In this document: positions 14,436 to 15,759 of the stretch, piece by piece | How positions within the stretch are numbered: the first letter of the stretch is position 1 | Layout: every line of letters begins with the position of its first letter | Assembly: GCA_035506255.1 (NCBI GenBank) | Contig: DATJPS010000086.1 | Span: 1-15,759 of the forward strand | DNA length: 15,759 nt | Origin: CAIYXV01 sp035506255 | Lineage (GTDB): Bacteria; Margulisbacteria; WOR-1; XYC2-FULL-46-14; WPAF01 | Direction: 5' to 3' | Made by a program: the position numbers and the translations under genes | The notes under the pieces: generated by a model | Seen by the model: only the letters and a program-made list of their open reading frames with translations | The model's database searches: none | Told to the model about the DNA's origin: nothing

Positions 14436-15759
14436 TCAATACTTCCTTTCCCTTCCCAGCTCGGCCAGGAGCGCGTTAACTTCTTTTTCGAGTTCGATCA
14501 TTTTTAATTCCCGGTCGATCGTAAGCTTCTGGAACTTCTCCAGCTCGGACACCCTTTCTTTGAACTCCTTTTCGATCCGCTTTTTATCCGTTACATCCCG
14601 GACCACCACCAGCATGTATTTGACGCCTTTCATTTCGATCGCGACCATGGTGACATCGACGGGGAAAACCTCCCCGTTCTTTCTCCGGTTGAAAGCCTCT
14701 AGGCTGCTGCTGCCGAGCGTCACGGTGGTCTCGATCAGCCGCGGGAATTCCCCGGAAACATCGCCCGGCACCAGGTTGGCGGCGCTCAGCCGCAGCAGCT
14801 CTTCCTTTGAATATCCGGACATATTGACCGCGGACAGGTTGCAGTCGATGATCTTCCCTTCGAGCGTCTCCAGGAAGATCGCTTCGGGGATCGATTCGAA
14901 CAGTTTCTGGAACTTCTTCTCCGATTCGGTAAAGTCCGACTGGGCGCTGCCGATGGCCTCGAGCATATTGTTCATCGATCCGGAAAGGTTGGAGATCTCG
15001 TCCTTTCCTTCGACCTTGAGCCTGGTCTTGATGTTACCGGAACGTCCCAGCGCCCGGACCTCCGCGCTCATCTTCATCAAACGGGAAAGCATGGTCCGTT
15101 CGATCACGATGACGATCGCGACGATGGTGGTGAGCATAAAAAGGAAAAAGATCAAGGAAAACGTCAGGAGCGCCGTTTGCCCCTGATTATAGATAGTGCG
15201 GGGAGAGGAGATCCTGAACACGAGCGCCGGGTCGCCAAAAATATCGCGTACCGGCTGGTATGCCTCTACCATTGTGCCGGAAACCGGACGGATATAAGGC
15301 TGATACGGTCCCGCCGCCGAACGCTGGGAAAGGATCTGGTTCAAATGATCTGCGAGCGCCGGGTCTTTTAACCCGAACGCTTCGACCGTAAGGCCGACCG
15401 AGGCCGATAATCTGTTGATCTCATTACGGTCGATGAACTTTCCGAAGAGCACGGCCCCCTTGATCGGACCGGTACCATTGCTTCTGATCACCGGCCGCGA
15501 GACTACGAGCATCAGGCCCTCCGGCAGATTGATGAACCCTCTGGTCGCGCTGTCGGTGCCGCGGAGATCGAACAAGCGTGACGCCCCGGCTCGGTTCTCT
15601 TTGAACCAGGGAGGGACCGCGACCTCACGGCTGGCGGTCAGATCGTACGATTTCGCGTAGATGATTTTGCCATCAATATGGGCAAACAAGATCAGGTTGA
15701 TCTTAAGGTTTTTAAAAGTAAGGTCGACCAGGTTGCTCTTTATGAATTTATCGTTCGGC
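14436..15759 (-). CDS. CHASE4-HAMP-PAS membrane sensor without kinase (5' end missing)
   Basis: The frame is open to the right edge, so the true start is outside the window; a TTG at 15689 is not a real start, because in-frame coding (SNLVDLTFKNLKINLILF) continues upstream of it. About 440 residues are visible. First is a periplasmic domain typical of CHASE4 (LVDLTF, FAHIDGKIIYAKSYD, GLMLVVSRPV, GAVLFGKFID). It is followed by a membrane helix (ALLTFSLIFFLFMLTTIVAI), a HAMP linker (ERTMLSRLMKMSAEVRAL to NNMLEAIGS), a PAS domain (FQKLFESIPEAIFLETLEG to VVVRDVTDKKR) and the shared C-terminal coiled coil ELKMIELEKEVNALLAELGR then ERKY. It detects an extracytoplasmic ligand but has no kinase, cyclase or MCP output. 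It is the first visible gene of the sensory operon. Confidence 0.88.
   Translation of the reverse strand, partial: PNDKFIKSNLVDLTFKNLKINLILFAHIDGKIIYAKSYDLTASREVAVPPWFKENRAGASRLFDLRGTDSATRGFINLPEGLMLVVSRPVIRSNGTGPIKGAVLFGKFIDRNEINRLSASVGLTVEAFGLKDPALADHLNQILSQRSAAGPYQPYIRPVSGTMVEAYQPVRDIFGDPALVFRISSPRTIYNQGQTALLTFSLIFFLFMLTTIVAIVIVIERTMLSRLMKMSAEVRALGRSGNIKTRLKVEGKDEISNLSGSMNNMLEAIGSAQSDFTESEKKFQKLFESIPEAIFLETLEGKIIDCNLSAVNMSGYSKEELLRLSAANLVPGDVSGEFPRLIETTVTLGSSSLEAFNRRKNGEVFPVDVTMVAIEMKGVKYMLVVVRDVTDKKRIEKEFKERVSELEKFQKLTIDRELKMIELEKEVNALLAELGRERKY

Overview
All genes in this window read on the minus strand, so transcription runs from high to low coordinates. Two signal-peptide beta-barrel proteins imply a diderm (Gram-negative) bacterium. 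An Nfn-type transhydrogenase, sigma-54 control of ammonium uptake and near-leaderless promoters fit an anaerobic or fermentative lineage. The gene mix and codon style suggest an uncultured candidate phylum (Elusimicrobiota or Margulisbacteria/Saganbacteria-like), but this is a weak inference without a marker gene.

Region A (15759 to 9800) is a tightly packed sensory operon of five genes: a CHASE4-HAMP-PAS protein (start outside the window), a multi-TM PAS protein, a multi-TM histidine kinase, a FIST-domain protein and a soluble PAS protein. Only one of the five has a kinase domain. The three PAS proteins without a kinase all end in nearly the same coiled-coil tail (REL-M-EL--EVN-LL-ELGR--KY), which suggests a shared output or docking element. 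No response regulator lies in the window.

Region B (9775 to 7537) is nfnA-nfnB, encoding the NADH-dependent ferredoxin:NADP+ oxidoreductase. It appears to be expressed from its own extended -10 promoter as a leaderless mRNA.

Region C (7509 to 1) is an ammonium/nitrogen uptake regulon. A NifA-like sigma-54 activator (GAF-AAA+-Fis) starts from a strong sigma-70 promoter that carries a palindromic operator in its spacer. It is followed by a TorF-like porin. Then come three sigma-54 (-24/-12) promoters. Each has two copies of the same ACA-N4-TGT palindrome at almost identical positions (centres 39-40 and 70-72 bp upstream of the -12 GC). They drive (i) a small 41-aa ORF, a beta-barrel protein, an APC amino-acid permease fused to a C-terminal PII domain, and a free PII; (ii) an ammonium transporter plus GlnK; and (iii) a second ammonium transporter that runs off the left edge. 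The simplest reading is that the activator binds the palindromes, drives the three units under nitrogen limitation, and limits its own synthesis through the copy in its promoter.

No RNA genes, mobile elements or CRISPR arrays were seen, and no stretch over 300 bases lacks a gene.
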